A stretch of DNA of 64,000 nt from the NCBI RefSeq assembly GCF_014158035.1, contig NZ_JACFXW010000001.1, positions 3,202,001 to 3,266,000 of the forward strand. Direction: 5' to 3'. The position numbers were made by a program, and so were the translations under genes. Below, one piece after another: positions 54,881 to 64,000 of this stretch. Origin of the DNA: Rhizobium sp. G21. Lineage in GTDB: Bacteria; Pseudomonadota; Alphaproteobacteria; Rhizobiales; Rhizobiaceae. The notes beneath the pieces are model-generated. The model had not been told where the DNA came from. It made no database searches and worked only from the letters and a program-made list of their open reading frames with translations. Every line of letters starts with the position of its first letter. Position 1 is the first letter of the stretch.

Positions 54881-56904
54881 ATGATGGCCGAAAACGGTGA
54901 GCCGCTCTATGCGGTGACATCTGCTGGTTTGTGGAAACAGCGACACGACATCGAAACGCTGTTGCGCTGCCGTGTGGCCCCATGGCCGAGCGCATCGATC
55001 GGCAGACAGGTCGACGGCTATGTCGGTTGGGGGCGAAGGCCCTCGGGAATGCGCGCTTCGGCCCTCGGCGCACGGGCTGGGAAGCCCGTCATCACCCTCG
55101 AAGATGGCTTCCTGAAGAGTTATGCGCCCGGGAATGCGGAGCCGGCGCATTCTTTCGTTGTCGATCGATCGGGAATTTATTTCGAGCCGCTCGAAATCAA
55201 CGATCTCTCCAGATTTCTCGAGCGTTCCGATGCGACCTCGATCGATCATGATCGCGCGCGGCGAGCGATGGACTTCATTCGCGGCAACCGGCTGTCGAAA
55301 TACAACAACGCGCCGATCAAAGGATTGAGCGAAACCGGGCTAAAGGGCGCCTATGTGCTCCTGATCGATCAGGTCCCGGGCGACGCCTCGATCCGGGGGC
55401 AGGGGCGAACGACGCCGCCTTCGGCGCAATGCTGCGGCACGCTCTCGATCATTACCCCCGCCACCGCATCGCGGTCAGAACCCATCCCGCGGCCGGCGAC
55501 CGAAGCCTCATCCTGGCTGCGGCGCGGGCCTTGGGCGTCGAAGTCGTCGCGACGCCACGCATGAACCCGTGGCCGTTGATCGAGAACGCCGATGCGGTTT
55601 ATACGATTTCCAGCCACCTCGGCTTCGAGGCTTTGATGGCCGGGTCCAAGGTGCATTGCTTCGGGGCGACATTCTACTCCCATTGCGGATTGACCGAAGA
55701 TCATGCCGCCCCCGGCCTCGCCCGGAGCAGGCGCTCGCTCGAACAGCTGTTCCACGCCGCCTATATCGACTACTCCCATTATCTGGATCTACACGACCGG
55801 AAGCCGGTGGACATCGAAACGGCGCTCGACCAGCTTCTCGTCGTGCGCGACCAGCGCTCGAGGATCGAAAAGCGCGTCTATACGAGCGGCCTTTCGCCTT
55901 GGAAGCGCAAGGCGATGACGCCGTTCCTCATCGGGCCGGAAGGGCCTCCGGTTCACTGCCGTTCGCTCGCCGCCGCCGAAGATCAGGCCCTGATATCGGG
56001 CGGCCAGGTTGCGCTGTGGGGAGTGGCCAAACCGATGCCTTCGCGAGCGCCGGCTATCCGCTTCGAGGACGGATTCATTCGTTCGCGCGGGCTCGGCGTC
56101 AATCTCTCGCTTCCGTGCTCGCTCGCTATGGATGGCGAGCATGTCTATTTCGACGCGCGTGGTGAAAGCGCGCTGGAACATATCCTGGCCACGCATCCGT
56201 TCCCCGACGAGTTGCTGGCCCGGTCTCGGGCGCTGATCGATCTCGTCGTGACGCGCGGGGTCTCCAAATACAATTTGAAGACCGTGTTCGAAGCGCCGGT
56301 CACGCCGCTGGGGCGATTGAAGATCCTGGCTCCGGGACAGGTGGAGAAGGACGCTTCCATCCGGTACGGCTCGCCCGACGTCAAGACCAATCACGAACTG
56401 GTCGCCCGCATCAGAAAGCTCTATCCTGACGCATTCATCGCATACAAGGAGCATCCTGACGTCACGGCGGGTCTTCGCTCCGGCGGGATACGGCCGGTCG
56501 ACGCCGACCTGATCGTGACGCAGGGCGACATCAAACACTGGATCGCCTGGGCCGACCGGATCGAGACGATGACTTCGCTCGCCGGTTTCGAAGCGCTGAT
56601 CCGAGACAAGCCGGTCGGCGTGCATGGCATGCCCTTTTATGCCGGCTGGGGATTGACCGACGATCGCTTCCCGGTGTCGCGCCGGGGCCGGCCGCTCACC
56701 ATCGACAAACTCGCCGCCGCGACACTGATTCTCTATCCGCTCTATGTTCACCCTTTGAGCGGCATGCCCTGCACGCCGGAGGCCTTGGTGGAGGAAATCG
56801 CGCTCAACAGAAGCATGCCGACATCGGCCTGGACACGCTTCAAGGCCTGGCTCGCGCAATCAATAAATCGAACGGCCGTAAGGATTCGTGATAGCGGGGC
56901 TTAG
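54881..56904 (+). CDS. kpsC: Capsule Kdo transferase KpsC (frameshifted as sequenced)
   Basis: Two tandem domains of the same fold. First: APWPSASIGRQVDGYVGWGR, LEDGFLKSYAPG; second: RFEDGFIRSRGLGVNLSLP, ILAPGQVEKDASIRYGSPDV, TMTSLAGFEALIRDKPVGVH. The sequenced frame breaks at the GGGG run 55402-55405; one more G joins DASIRGQ to GANDAAFGAMLRHAL and gives 674 residues, almost exactly the length of E. coli KpsC. The enzyme builds the poly-Kdo linker on lyso-phosphatidylglycerol at the cytoplasmic face. Start ATG 54881, 42 bases after the export gene. Confidence 0.88.
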
Positions 56905-57199
56905 GCCGCGACGACGTCTCGGCCGCCGCTTTTTTGAATTGGATGCAACCGCAGATCCGGCTCTCCAATTTGTGACCGTAAAAATATAGCGGAATCAAAT
57001 CGCTACCGGTCGGTCTCGTCGCCGGCTCTCCAAAGCGAGCGAATGTTCGCGCCCGCCGCGCCGGACGGGGCGCTGCACGGAAATGTGACACCATGGGATC
57101 GAGGTGTGAGCAAAAAGGTAAGGCGTGGTTGAAATGACGCAAGGTTCGTGTAAACAGGGTCCAGCAGTTCCCTCAGTGGATTTTTAAAGACACTTCGAT

Positions 57200-58600
57200 A
57201 TGACGCTGCCCTTGGACAACATGAAAAAGCAAGCGGTTGGATCACACAAGGGCTCTCGGGCCAAGACGCAGAACATCATCGGCCTGCCTTTCATCGGGCG
57301 GCAGCCGCGGAAGTTTCCGAATAAACATTGCGCGCGCGTTATTTTCCTTCAGGGCCCCGTGGGCGCTTTCTTTCGCCGCGCTCAGGACTATCTCAACGCA
57401 TCGGGTTTCGAGGCCTGGCGAGTCTGTTTCAACGCAGGCGACCGTCTGTATTCTCCTGGCGAACGCGTCCTGAACTTTTCCGGCTCTCCGGAAACCTGGC
57501 GTTCCTGGTTCTCGGAAATCCTGCATGAAAACGGTTTCGACGCCGTCGTGATGTTCGGCGCGGAGCGTCTCATCCATCGCATCGCAGCCGAATGCGCCGA
57601 GGCGGAAGGCATACCGGTCCTCTGCTTGGAAGAGGGTTATGTGCGGCCGGGTTACGTGACGATGGAATTCGGCGGCAACAACTGGCGCTCGCCGATCGCG
57701 GGAAAGCTGCCTCCGGCCGAGTTCGAGGGAACCCGCCAGAGCGGACCCAAGGCCGTGCCGTCGGCGGGTTCGTTCAGCAGCATGGCCTGGAGCGCCTTTC
57801 AGTATTTCACCATTCGCGCGTTGATCTCGACGCCCGGCGAGCGCAAGCTGTTTCACAAGCACAAGCGCACACTGGTGTCGGAGGGCTTTTACTGGTTCAA
57901 GAACTATTACCGGAAATTTGCGCATGTAGGCCGGAATTACCGGATCTCCGAGCGGCTGCTCGAGCATCACGACAAGCGCTTCTTTCTCGTGCCGCTGCAG
58001 GTCCATGACGACATGCAGCTGGGCCGAGCCGCCAATGCCTGGAACAACCAGAAACTCATCCTGAAGACGATCGTCTCCTTCGCCCGCAACGCGCCGGGCG
58101 ATCACCATCTGGTGTTCAAGATCCATCCGATGGAGCGCGGTCATACGCGTGACTGGAACTTCATCCGGCAGGTCAGCGCGCTCAACAATGTCAAGGATCG
58201 CGTGCACGTGCTCGACGGCGGATCGTTGAGCCTGCTCACGCGCCATTCTGCCGGCATGATCACCATCAATTCAACCTCCGGCCTGTCTGCGATCCATCAC
58301 GGCGTTCCCCTGGCCGTCATGGGACAGGCGATCTATCGTCACCCCGATCTGGTCTTCTGCGTTCAGCGCGGCAAGGATCTCGATCGGTTCTGGTCCGAGG
58401 GCTTCGTGGCTCCGGCCGATATGCGCGAACGTTATCTCGGCTGGATGCAGCACGAATGCCTGGTGGGCGGTGATTTCTACGCCAAAGAGGGGATTGAGGC
58501 CGCTATCACGAGTCTGCGTGTGAGACTTGAGAGCGCATTGGTCAACCGCAAGTCGGGCAAGGTCGTGGCCGCCAATTTTGGAGCCGCGCGCGAGGGCTGA
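57200..58600 (+). CDS. kpsS: Capsule Kdo transferase KpsS-like
   Basis: A 466-residue protein of the capsule polysaccharide biosynthesis family. FLQGPVGAFFRRAQDYLNAS at about residue 50, CLEEGYVRPGYVTMEFGGN, VPLQVHDDMQL and the C-terminal NSTSGLSAIHHGVPLAVMG are characteristic of KpsS. It adds the first Kdo to the lipid linker that KpsC extends. The 295-base gap from kpsC (no gene seen in it) suggests a separate promoter. The KpsM/KpsT exporter is not in the window. Confidence 0.88.
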   Translation: MTLPLDNMKKQAVGSHKGSRAKTQNIIGLPFIGRQPRKFPNKHCARVIFLQGPVGAFFRRAQDYLNASGFEAWRVCFNAGDRLYSPGERVLNFSGSPETWRSWFSEILHENGFDAVVMFGAERLIHRIAAECAEAEGIPVLCLEEGYVRPGYVTMEFGGNNWRSPIAGKLPPAEFEGTRQSGPKAVPSAGSFSSMAWSAFQYFTIRALISTPGERKLFHKHKRTLVSEGFYWFKNYYRKFAHVGRNYRISERLLEHHDKRFFLVPLQVHDDMQLGRAANAWNNQKLILKTIVSFARNAPGDHHLVFKIHPMERGHTRDWNFIRQVSALNNVKDRVHVLDGGSLSLLTRHSAGMITINSTSGLSAIHHGVPLAVMGQAIYRHPDLVFCVQRGKDLDRFWSEGFVAPADMRERYLGWMQHECLVGGDFYAKEGIEAAITSLRVRLESALVNRKSGKVVAANFGAAREG

Positions 58601-58650
58601 CCGCTGGCGGACCCTGACGGGCGATGCTATGTTCGAAAATTTCCGGAATG

Positions 58651-58678
58651 AAAAAGCCGCCCGTTGAGGCGGCTTTTT
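58651..58678. terminator. Bidirectional terminator between kpsS and cysQ
   Basis: AAAAAGCCGCC / GGCGGCTTTTT with loop CGTTGA; A and T tails serve both convergent genes. Confidence 0.92.
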
Positions 58679-58698
58679 CAATGCGGTCTTTGCAAACT

Positions 58699-59478
58699 TC
58701 AGGGATTTCTGCCCCAGGCGATGAAGTGGCCGTTCGCAAAGTCGCTGTCGAAGGCCTGCTTCGTCTTGCCATAACGGAAAGGCGCGCCGTCGATATCGAC
58801 GGTCATGCCGCCCGCTGCGCGCAACACGGCGTCGCCCGCCGCGGTATCCCATTCCATCGTCCGGCCGAAACGCGGATAGACATCGGCTTCGCCTTCGGCG
58901 ACCAGGCAGAACTTGAGCGACGAGCCCACGGATTTCGTGGAGGCCACGCCTTTTTCCGCCAGGAAAGCCTCGGTTTCGGGCGAATTGTGCGATCGGCTCG
59001 CCACCGCCGTCAAGTCGCCGGACGGAGCGCGGCAAGCGATCGCTGTCCGTCCCGCGACCGTCAGGTCCTCGGTGATGTCCAGTTTGCTCGCCTGCGCCTG
59101 CGCGCCCGTATAGGCGACCCGCTTGGCGGGCGCGTAGACGATGCCCACGGTCGGCGCGCCATTCTCGATCAACGCGATATTGACGGTGAAATCGTCGCGT
59201 CGATTGATGAACTCCTTCGTGCCGTCCAAGGGGTCGACAAGAAAGAAGCTCCGCCCCTCGACATCCGGGATGCGGCCGGCCGCCGCGGCTTCTTCCGCGA
59301 CCACGGGGATCTCCGGAAAGGCTGCGGCCAGGCCGGAGAGGATGATGGCTTCGGCGCGTTCGTCCGCTTCCGTCACCGGCGAACAGTCGTTTTTATAGGC
59401 GACGTTCGGACCGGCCTGGTAAACCTCCAGGATCGCGCGACCCGCATCCAGAGCGATTTTTTCAAGGATGTCCAGCAT
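58699..59478 (-). CDS. cysQ: 3'(2'),5'-bisphosphate nucleotidase CysQ
   Basis: A 259-residue inositol monophosphatase-fold enzyme. Metal motif FLVDPLDGTKEFINRRDDFT near residue 85, SPVTEADERAEAII, and the C-terminal WDTAAGDAVLRAAGG motif. It removes the 3'-phosphate from PAP or PAPS made during sulfate activation. It starts three bases after cysNC, so it is the last gene of the cysD-cysNC-cysQ operon. Confidence 0.92.
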   Translation of the reverse strand: MLDILEKIALDAGRAILEVYQAGPNVAYKNDCSPVTEADERAEAIILSGLAAAFPEIPVVAEEAAAAGRIPDVEGRSFFLVDPLDGTKEFINRRDDFTVNIALIENGAPTVGIVYAPAKRVAYTGAQAQASKLDITEDLTVAGRTAIACRAPSGDLTAVASRSHNSPETEAFLAEKGVASTKSVGSSLKFCLVAEGEADVYPRFGRTMEWDTAAGDAVLRAAGGMTVDIDGAPFRYGKTKQAFDSDFANGHFIAWGRNP

Positions 59479-59481
59479 GGT

Positions 59482-61374
59482 TCACCGCTTGTTGAGGAAA
59501 GCTTCGATCTGGATCGCCAGCTCGGCCGGTTCGTGGCCCAGCGTATGCAGATGCAGTTCGGGACTGGTCGGCGCTTCGTAACCCGAGGTGATGCCCGTGA
59601 AATTGGCGATTTCGCCGGACTGCGCCTTCTTGTAGAGACCCTTCGGGTCACGGCGCATGCATTCTTCGAGCGGCGTGTCGACGAAGACTTCGATGAACTC
59701 TCCCGGCGCGAACAGGTCGCGCGCCATCTGCCGCTCCGAACGGAACGGCGAAATGAAGGACACGATCACCATCAAGCCGGCTTCGGTCATCAGCTTGGCG
59801 ACTTCGGCGACACGGCGGATATTCTCGACGCGGTCGTCGTCGGTGAAGCCGAGGTCGCGGTTGAGGCCATGGCGGATATTGTCGCCGTCGAGCATGAAAG
59901 TGTGCTTGCCCTGGGCGTGCAGCAGCTTTTCCAACGTATTGGCGATGGTCGACTTGCCCGAGCCCGAATAGCCGGTGAACCAGATGGCCGCCGGCTTCTG
60001 GTTCTTGATCTCGGCGCGCGCTTCCTTGTTGACGTCGGTCGCCTGCCAATGAACGTTCGAAGCGCGACGCAGCGCATGATCGATCATGCCGGCGCCCACG
60101 GTCGCGTTGGTGAAGCGGTCGATGAGGACGAAATTGCCGGTGACGCGGTTGGTTTTATAGGGATCGAAGGCGATCGGCGATTGCGTCGAGATGTTGCACT
60201 CGCCCACCTCGTTCATGTTGAGGTGCTTTGCCGCTTCATGGGCGAAGGTGTTGATGTTCACCTGATGCTTCAGCGTGGTGATCGTCGCGCTGACGCTGTC
60301 GACTTCCGTGCGCAGGATATAGCTGCGGCCCGGGATCATCGGCTGGGCGTCGAACCAGATGATATGCGCCTGGAACTGATCGGCCACATGCGGACGATTG
60401 GTGGGGTCCACCAGCATGTCGCCGCGCGAAATGTCGATCTGGTCTTCGAGCACGATCGTCACCGCCTGGCCCTCGACGGCGCTGTCGAGATTGCCGTCCT
60501 GGGTGACGATTTCCTTGATGACCGATTCCTGGCCGGATTTTGCGACGGTGACCTTGTCGCCGGGCGCGACGCGGCCCGAAGCGACCTGACCCGCGAAGCC
60601 GCGGAAATCGAGGTTGGGGCGCACCACGTGCTGGACGGGGAAGCGGAAGGGCTTGTCGACGCCGTCGTTTTCGATAGCGACGGATTCGAGATGTTCGAGC
60701 AGGGCAGGGCCCTGATACCACGGCATCTTCGCCGATTTGACCGTCACGTTGTCGCCGTAGCGGGCCGACATCGGAATGGGCTGGATCGACTTGAAGCCGA
60801 GATTGGCGGCGAACGACATGTAATCCGCAACGATCTTGTCGAAGACTTCCTGGGAATGATCCATCAGGTCGATCTTGTTGACGGCGAGCACGATGTTGCG
60901 GATGCCGAGCAACGAGGCGATGAAGGAATGCCGGCGCGTCTGGCGCAGGATGCCCTGGCGCGAATCCACCAGCACGATGGCGAGATCGGCGGTCGAGGCG
61001 CCGGTGGCCATATTGCGGGTGTATTGTTCGTGGCCGGGCGTGTCGGCGACGATGAACTTGCGCTTGTCGGTGGCGAAGAAACGGTAGGCGACGTCGATGG
61101 TGATGCCCTGTTCGCGTTCGGCTTCGAGGCCGTCCACCAGCAGCGCGAAATCGATATTGTCGCCGTCGGTGCCGTGCTTGGCGCTGTCGCGCTCGAGCGT
61201 GGCGAGCTGGTCTTCGAAGATCAGCTTGGTGTCGTAGAGCAAGCGACCGATCAGCGTGGACTTGCCGTCGTCCACCGAACCGCAGGTCAGAAAGCGCAGC
61301 AGGGACTTCTTTTCCTGTTCGCGCAGATATTCGATCATGTCGCCGGAAACGTCGGCCGGGTTCACAACAGTCAT
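59482..61374 (-). CDS. cysN: Bifunctional sulfate adenylyltransferase subunit 1 / adenylylsulfate kinase (CysNC, NodQ type)
   Basis: A 630-residue fusion. Residues 20-430: CysN GTPase with [10 protein letters not shown] (P-loop), [12 protein letters not shown], and NKIDLMD. Residues 440-630: APS kinase with [35 protein letters not shown] and [15 protein letters not shown]. It makes APS with CysD and then PAPS. NodQ-like proteins with this layout occur in rhizobia. The start overlaps the cysD stop (TGATG). Confidence 0.95.
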   Translation of the reverse strand: MTVVNPADVSGDMIEYLREQEKKSLLRFLTCGSVDDGKSTLIGRLLYDTKLIFEDQLATLERDSAKHGTDGDNIDFALLVDGLEAEREQGITIDVAYRFFATDKRKFIVADTPGHEQYTRNMATGASTADLAIVLVDSRQGILRQTRRHSFIASLLGIRNIVLAVNKIDLMDHSQEVFDKIVADYMSFAANLGFKSIQPIPMSARYGDNVTVKSAKMPWYQGPALLEHLESVAIENDGVDKPFRFPVQHVVRPNLDFRGFAGQVASGRVAPGDKVTVAKSGQESVIKEIVTQDGNLDSAVEGQAVTIVLEDQIDISRGDMLVDPTNRPHVADQFQAHIIWFDAQPMIPGRSYILRTEVDSVSATITTLKHQVNINTFAHEAAKHLNMNEVGECNISTQSPIAFDPYKTNRVTGNFVLIDRFTNATVGAGMIDHALRRASNVHWQATDVNKEARAEIKNQKPAAIWFTGYSGSGKSTIANTLEKLLHAQGKHTFMLDGDNIRHGLNRDLGFTDDDRVENIRRVAEVAKLMTEAGLMVIVSFISPFRSERQMARDLFAPGEFIEVFVDTPLEECMRRDPKGLYKKAQSGEIANFTGITSGYEAPTSPELHLHTLGHEPAELAIQIEAFLNKR

Positions 61375-62271
61375 CAGAAATAACCCTCGCGCTTCTTCTT
61401 TTCCATCGAGCCGGCTTCATCCTTGTCGATCAGGCGACCCTGACGCTCGGAGGTGCGCGCCGTCAGCATTTCGCGGACGATGTCCTGCAGGTTGGCGGCG
61501 TCGGAGTCGATCGCGCCGGTCAACGGATAGCAGCCGAGAGTCCGGAAGCGGACGAGGCGGTCTTCCACCACGTCGTCGGGGCCAATCGGCATGCGCTCGT
61601 CGTCGACCATGATCAGCATGCCGTCGCGCTCCACCACGGGGCGCTTGGCCGCATAGTAGAGCGGCACGATCGGAATGTTTTCCTTCATGATATATTGCCA
61701 GATGTCGAGCTCGGTCCAGTTCGACAGCGGGAAGACGCGGATGGATTCGCCGGCGCCGACGCGGGTATTGTAGGTTTTCCACATCTCCGGGCGCTGGTTT
61801 TGGGATCCCAGGTGTGCTGCGCGTTGCGGAAGGAGAAGATTCGCTCCTTGGCGCGGGACTTTTCCTCGTCGCGGCGGGCGCCGCCGAAGGCTGCGTCGAA
61901 GCCGTATTTATCCAGTGCCTGGCGCAGCGCGACGGTCTTCATGATGTGGGTATGGGTGTTGGAGCCGTGGGTGAAGGGGCCGACGCCCTGCTCCACGCCG
62001 TCCTGATTGATATGCACCAGGAGGTCGATGCCGAGGTCCTTGGCCATCTTGTCGCGGAACGCCGTCATCTCCTTGAATTTCCACGTCGTGTCGACATGGA
62101 GGAAGGGGAAGGGGGCTTGGCGGGATAAAAGGCCTTCATCGCCAGATGCAGCATCACCGATGAATCCTTGCCGATCGAATACAGCATCACCGGATTGGAA
62201 AAGGTGGCCGCCACCTCACGGAAGATATGGATGGATTCAGCTTCGAGACGCTGAAGGTGGGTGAGTGACAT
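61374..62271 (-). CDS. cysD: Sulfate adenylyltransferase subunit 2 CysD (two frameshifts as sequenced)
   Basis: Three frames carry one protein: [20 protein letters not shown] with [19 protein letters not shown]; then [39 protein letters not shown] and NAQHTWDPK; then [20 protein letters not shown] and the C-terminus. The joins are at a run of five G (62112-62116) and of four T (61798-61801) on the plus strand; one lost base in each gives [20 protein letters not shown] and [12 protein letters not shown], and a 299-residue enzyme. It transfers AMP from ATP to sulfate. First gene of the sulfate activation operon. Confidence 0.88.
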
Positions 62272-62582
62272 GCGCTTGGTCGCTCCGCTCTTGGTCTTTT
62301 GAGTTTGAGAGCGTTTATTGACTTTGGAAGGTCAAGGCAACCTTTAATAAACAGCTTACTTTCGCCGAACCGGCTATGTCGGCGGGATTGTGCAAACCGG
62401 CAACGCCGCCGACGCAGCGGGCCGTCCTCTCTCTTCCGCGGGGAAGGTTCCCACCGACGACAGCGACTTGTCTCAAAACGCCGCGATTATGTCCGTCCCG
62501 GTATAGAGTTTTTCGCTGCGACGCGGCATTGTAGATCCATCACGGCGCCGACGACACGCGCCCGCATCCAGGACGGATTTGC
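62272..62582. promoter_or_regulatory. Divergent region between cysD and soxB with a long dyad
   Basis: No gene in 311 bases. At 62313-62352 GTTTATT and AATAAAC form an exact 7-bp dyad that encloses AAGGT-n7-ACCTT; this nested symmetry lies about 50 bases before cysD and is AT-rich. It may be the operator/promoter for the sulfate genes. A promoter for soxB was not recognised. Confidence 0.45.
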
Positions 62583-63832
62583 ATGCGATTTTCTGCTTTA
62601 TCGATCTTTCGCGAAGCCTTGAAGAAGAATACGGGCTGGGCGCCGGTCTGGCGTCAGCCCGAGCCGAAGCGTCATTACGATGTCATCATTGTCGGCGGCG
62701 GCGGGCATGGGCTCGCCACCGCCTTCTACCTCGCCAAGGAATTCGGCGTCACCAATGTGGCGGTGCTGGAGAAGTCCTGGCTCGGCTCTGGAAATATCGG
62801 CCGCAACACCACGATCATCCGTTCCAACTACATGTTGCCCGGCAACGAGCCCTTCTATGAGCTGTCCATGAAGCTCTGGGAAAACATGGAGCAGGATTTC
62901 AACTACAACGCCATGGTGTCGCAGCGCGGCGTGCTCAATCTCTACCACACCGACGGCCAGCGCGACGCCTATGCGCGGCGCGGCAACGCCATGCATCTCG
63001 AAGGGGCCGGCGGCGAGTTGCTCGATCGCGAACAGGTGCGGCAATTCGCGCCCTATCTCAATTTCGACCATCATCGCTTCCCGATCCTCGGCGGCCTGTT
63101 GCAGCGCCGCGGCGGCACGGCGCGCCACGACGCCGTCGCCTGGGGCTATGCGCGCGGCGCCGACATGCGCGGCGTCGACCTGATCCAGAATTGCGAGGTG
63201 ACGGGCATCACCCGCGAAAACGGCATGATCACCGGCGTCGAGACCAGCCGCGGCTTTATCGGTTGCAACAAGCTGGCGCTCGCCACCGCCGGTCACTCCA
63301 CCGTCACCGCCTCGATGGCGGGCCTGCGCCTGCCGATCGAAAGTCATGTGCTGCAAGCCTTCGTCAGCGAGGGGCTGAAGCCGGTGGTCGACAGCGTCAT
63401 TACTTTCGGCATGGGACACTTCTATGTGTCGCAGTCCGACAAAGGCGGTCTGGTGTTCGGCGGCGATATCGACGGCTTCAATTCCTATGCGCGGCGCGGG
63501 GCCTTGCCACGATCGAGCATGTGTTCGAGATCGGCGTGTCGATGATCCCCGGTCTGTCGCGGTCCAAGGTGCTGCGCACCTGGGGCGGGGTCATGGATAT
63601 GAGCATGGACGGCTCGCCGATCATCGACAAGACGCCGGTCCCCAATCTCTATCTCAACACCGGCTGGAATTACGGGGGCTTCAAGGCGACGCCGGCTTCG
63701 GGCTTCACCTTCGCCCATCTCATCGCCAAGAACGAGCCGCATGCCGTGACGCGCGAAATGCGCCTCGACCGCTTCGAGCGCGGCTATCACATCGACGAGG
63801 GCGGCAAAGGCCCTCAACCGAACCTGCATTAA
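62583..63832 (+). CDS. soxB: Sarcosine oxidase beta subunit (frameshifted as sequenced)
   Basis: A FAD-dependent oxidase subunit: N-terminal KKNTGWAPVWRQPEPKRHYD, dinucleotide fold VIIVGGGGHGLATAFYLAKE, SRGFIGCNKLALATAGHSTV. The frame breaks in the GGGG run at 63498-63501; one more G restores ARRGGLATIEHVFE and the C-terminus (MDGSPIIDKTPVPNLYLNTG, ASGFTFAHLIAKNEPH), giving 416 residues as in heterotetrameric sarcosine oxidases. It oxidises sarcosine to glycine and formaldehyde (or methylene-THF) with SoxA, D and G. soxD follows after 12 bases. Confidence 0.9.
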
Positions 63833-63844
63833 GAGCGCATCTCC

Positions 63845-64000
63845 ATGGCAAGCCTCATCACCTGCCCGCATTGCGGGGTCCGACCCAAGGAAGAATTCAC
63901 CATCAAGGGCGACGCCGCCCCGGTCCGTCCGGCTGCGACGGCGTCCGACAAGGAATGGCATGACTATGTCTATCTGCGCGACAATCCGATGGGCCGCTAT
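63845..64000 (+). CDS. soxD: Sarcosine oxidase delta subunit (3' partial)
   Basis: The first 52 residues of SoxD are present: MASLITCPHCGVRPKEEF with the zinc-binding Cys pair CPHC, and WHDYVYLRDNPMGRY, a family hallmark. The window ends inside the gene. It is the next gene of the soxBDAG operon that encodes tetrameric sarcosine oxidase. Confidence 0.9.
   Translation, partial: MASLITCPHCGVRPKEEFTIKGDAAPVRPAATASDKEWHDYVYLRDNPMGRY

Noticed and set aside
58624..61383. 919-codon open frame on the plus strand
   Set aside because: It is antisense to cysQ and cysNC, whose protein motifs are complete; long antisense frames are common in GC-rich DNA.

Overview
The window is about 62% GC by eye, gene-dense, and reads as chromosomal DNA of an alphaproteobacterium of the order Hyphomicrobiales (Rhizobiales). 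The evidence is a CtrA/ChpT cell-cycle phosphorelay block, a DUF1134 protein of the EipA type, a GlpRDSTPQUV glycerol locus as in Rhizobium, an RluA-type synthase next to a short RpoH, GANTC (CcrM-type) sites before ctrA, and many ABC sugar importers. I cannot assign the genus.

Layout. 1-8.2 kb: end of an ABC solute-binding gene and a catabolic locus (two MaoC proteins, amidohydrolase, IclR regulator, Gfo/Idh/MocA dehydrogenase, SDR, FAH-family hydrolase, L-fuconate dehydratase) that fits the non-phosphorylative L-fucose route to pyruvate and lactate. 8.2-10.6 kb: an AT-rich islet with an OLD-type ATPase/TOPRIM nuclease and a translationally coupled 92-aa coiled-coil protein, the best candidate for an undescribed (anti-phage?) module. 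10.6-19.9 kb: an acetyltransferase and the glycerol import/oxidation operon under a DeoR-type repressor. 20-24.4 kb: UDP-xylose synthase-like SDR, 2-hydroxyacid dehydrogenase, P-loop kinase, cold-shock protein, aldo/keto reductase. 24.5-27.9 kb: SgcQ/BtpA protein, M42 peptidase-like protein and FGGY kinase, an uncharacterised sugar operon. 28-29.8 kb: diguanylate cyclase and nitroreductase. 29.9-37.1 kb: a divergent sugar ABC locus with two RbsD/FucU mutarotases and a ribokinase. 37.3-42.2 kb: FliJ-like protein, ctrA, a single-domain receiver, chpT, eipA, a coiled-coil protein. 42.2-49.5 kb: TrmH and RluA RNA-modification enzymes, rpoH, a very acidic membrane protein, purA. 49.7-53 kb: DMT exporter, PqiA-like protein, galE, uracil-DNA glycosylase. 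53.6-58.6 kb: capsule export genes (OPX, kpsC, kpsS). 58.7-62.3 kb: sulfate activation (cysD, cysNC, cysQ). 62.6 kb to the end: soxB and the start of soxD (sarcosine oxidase).

A strong technical theme cuts across the window. About fifteen well-conserved reading frames are broken by what looks like loss of one base in a short homopolymer or one unit of a TC repeat (iclR, glpQ, a permease, rbsK, trmH, rluA, kpsC, cysD twice, soxB and others). In each case the full family sequence continues in the next frame. I read these mainly as sequencing or assembly indels, not as real pseudogenes; the apparent dehydrogenase-MaoC fusion at 3460-4980 is probably one of them. No rRNA, tRNA, CRISPR array, IS element or integrase was recognised.
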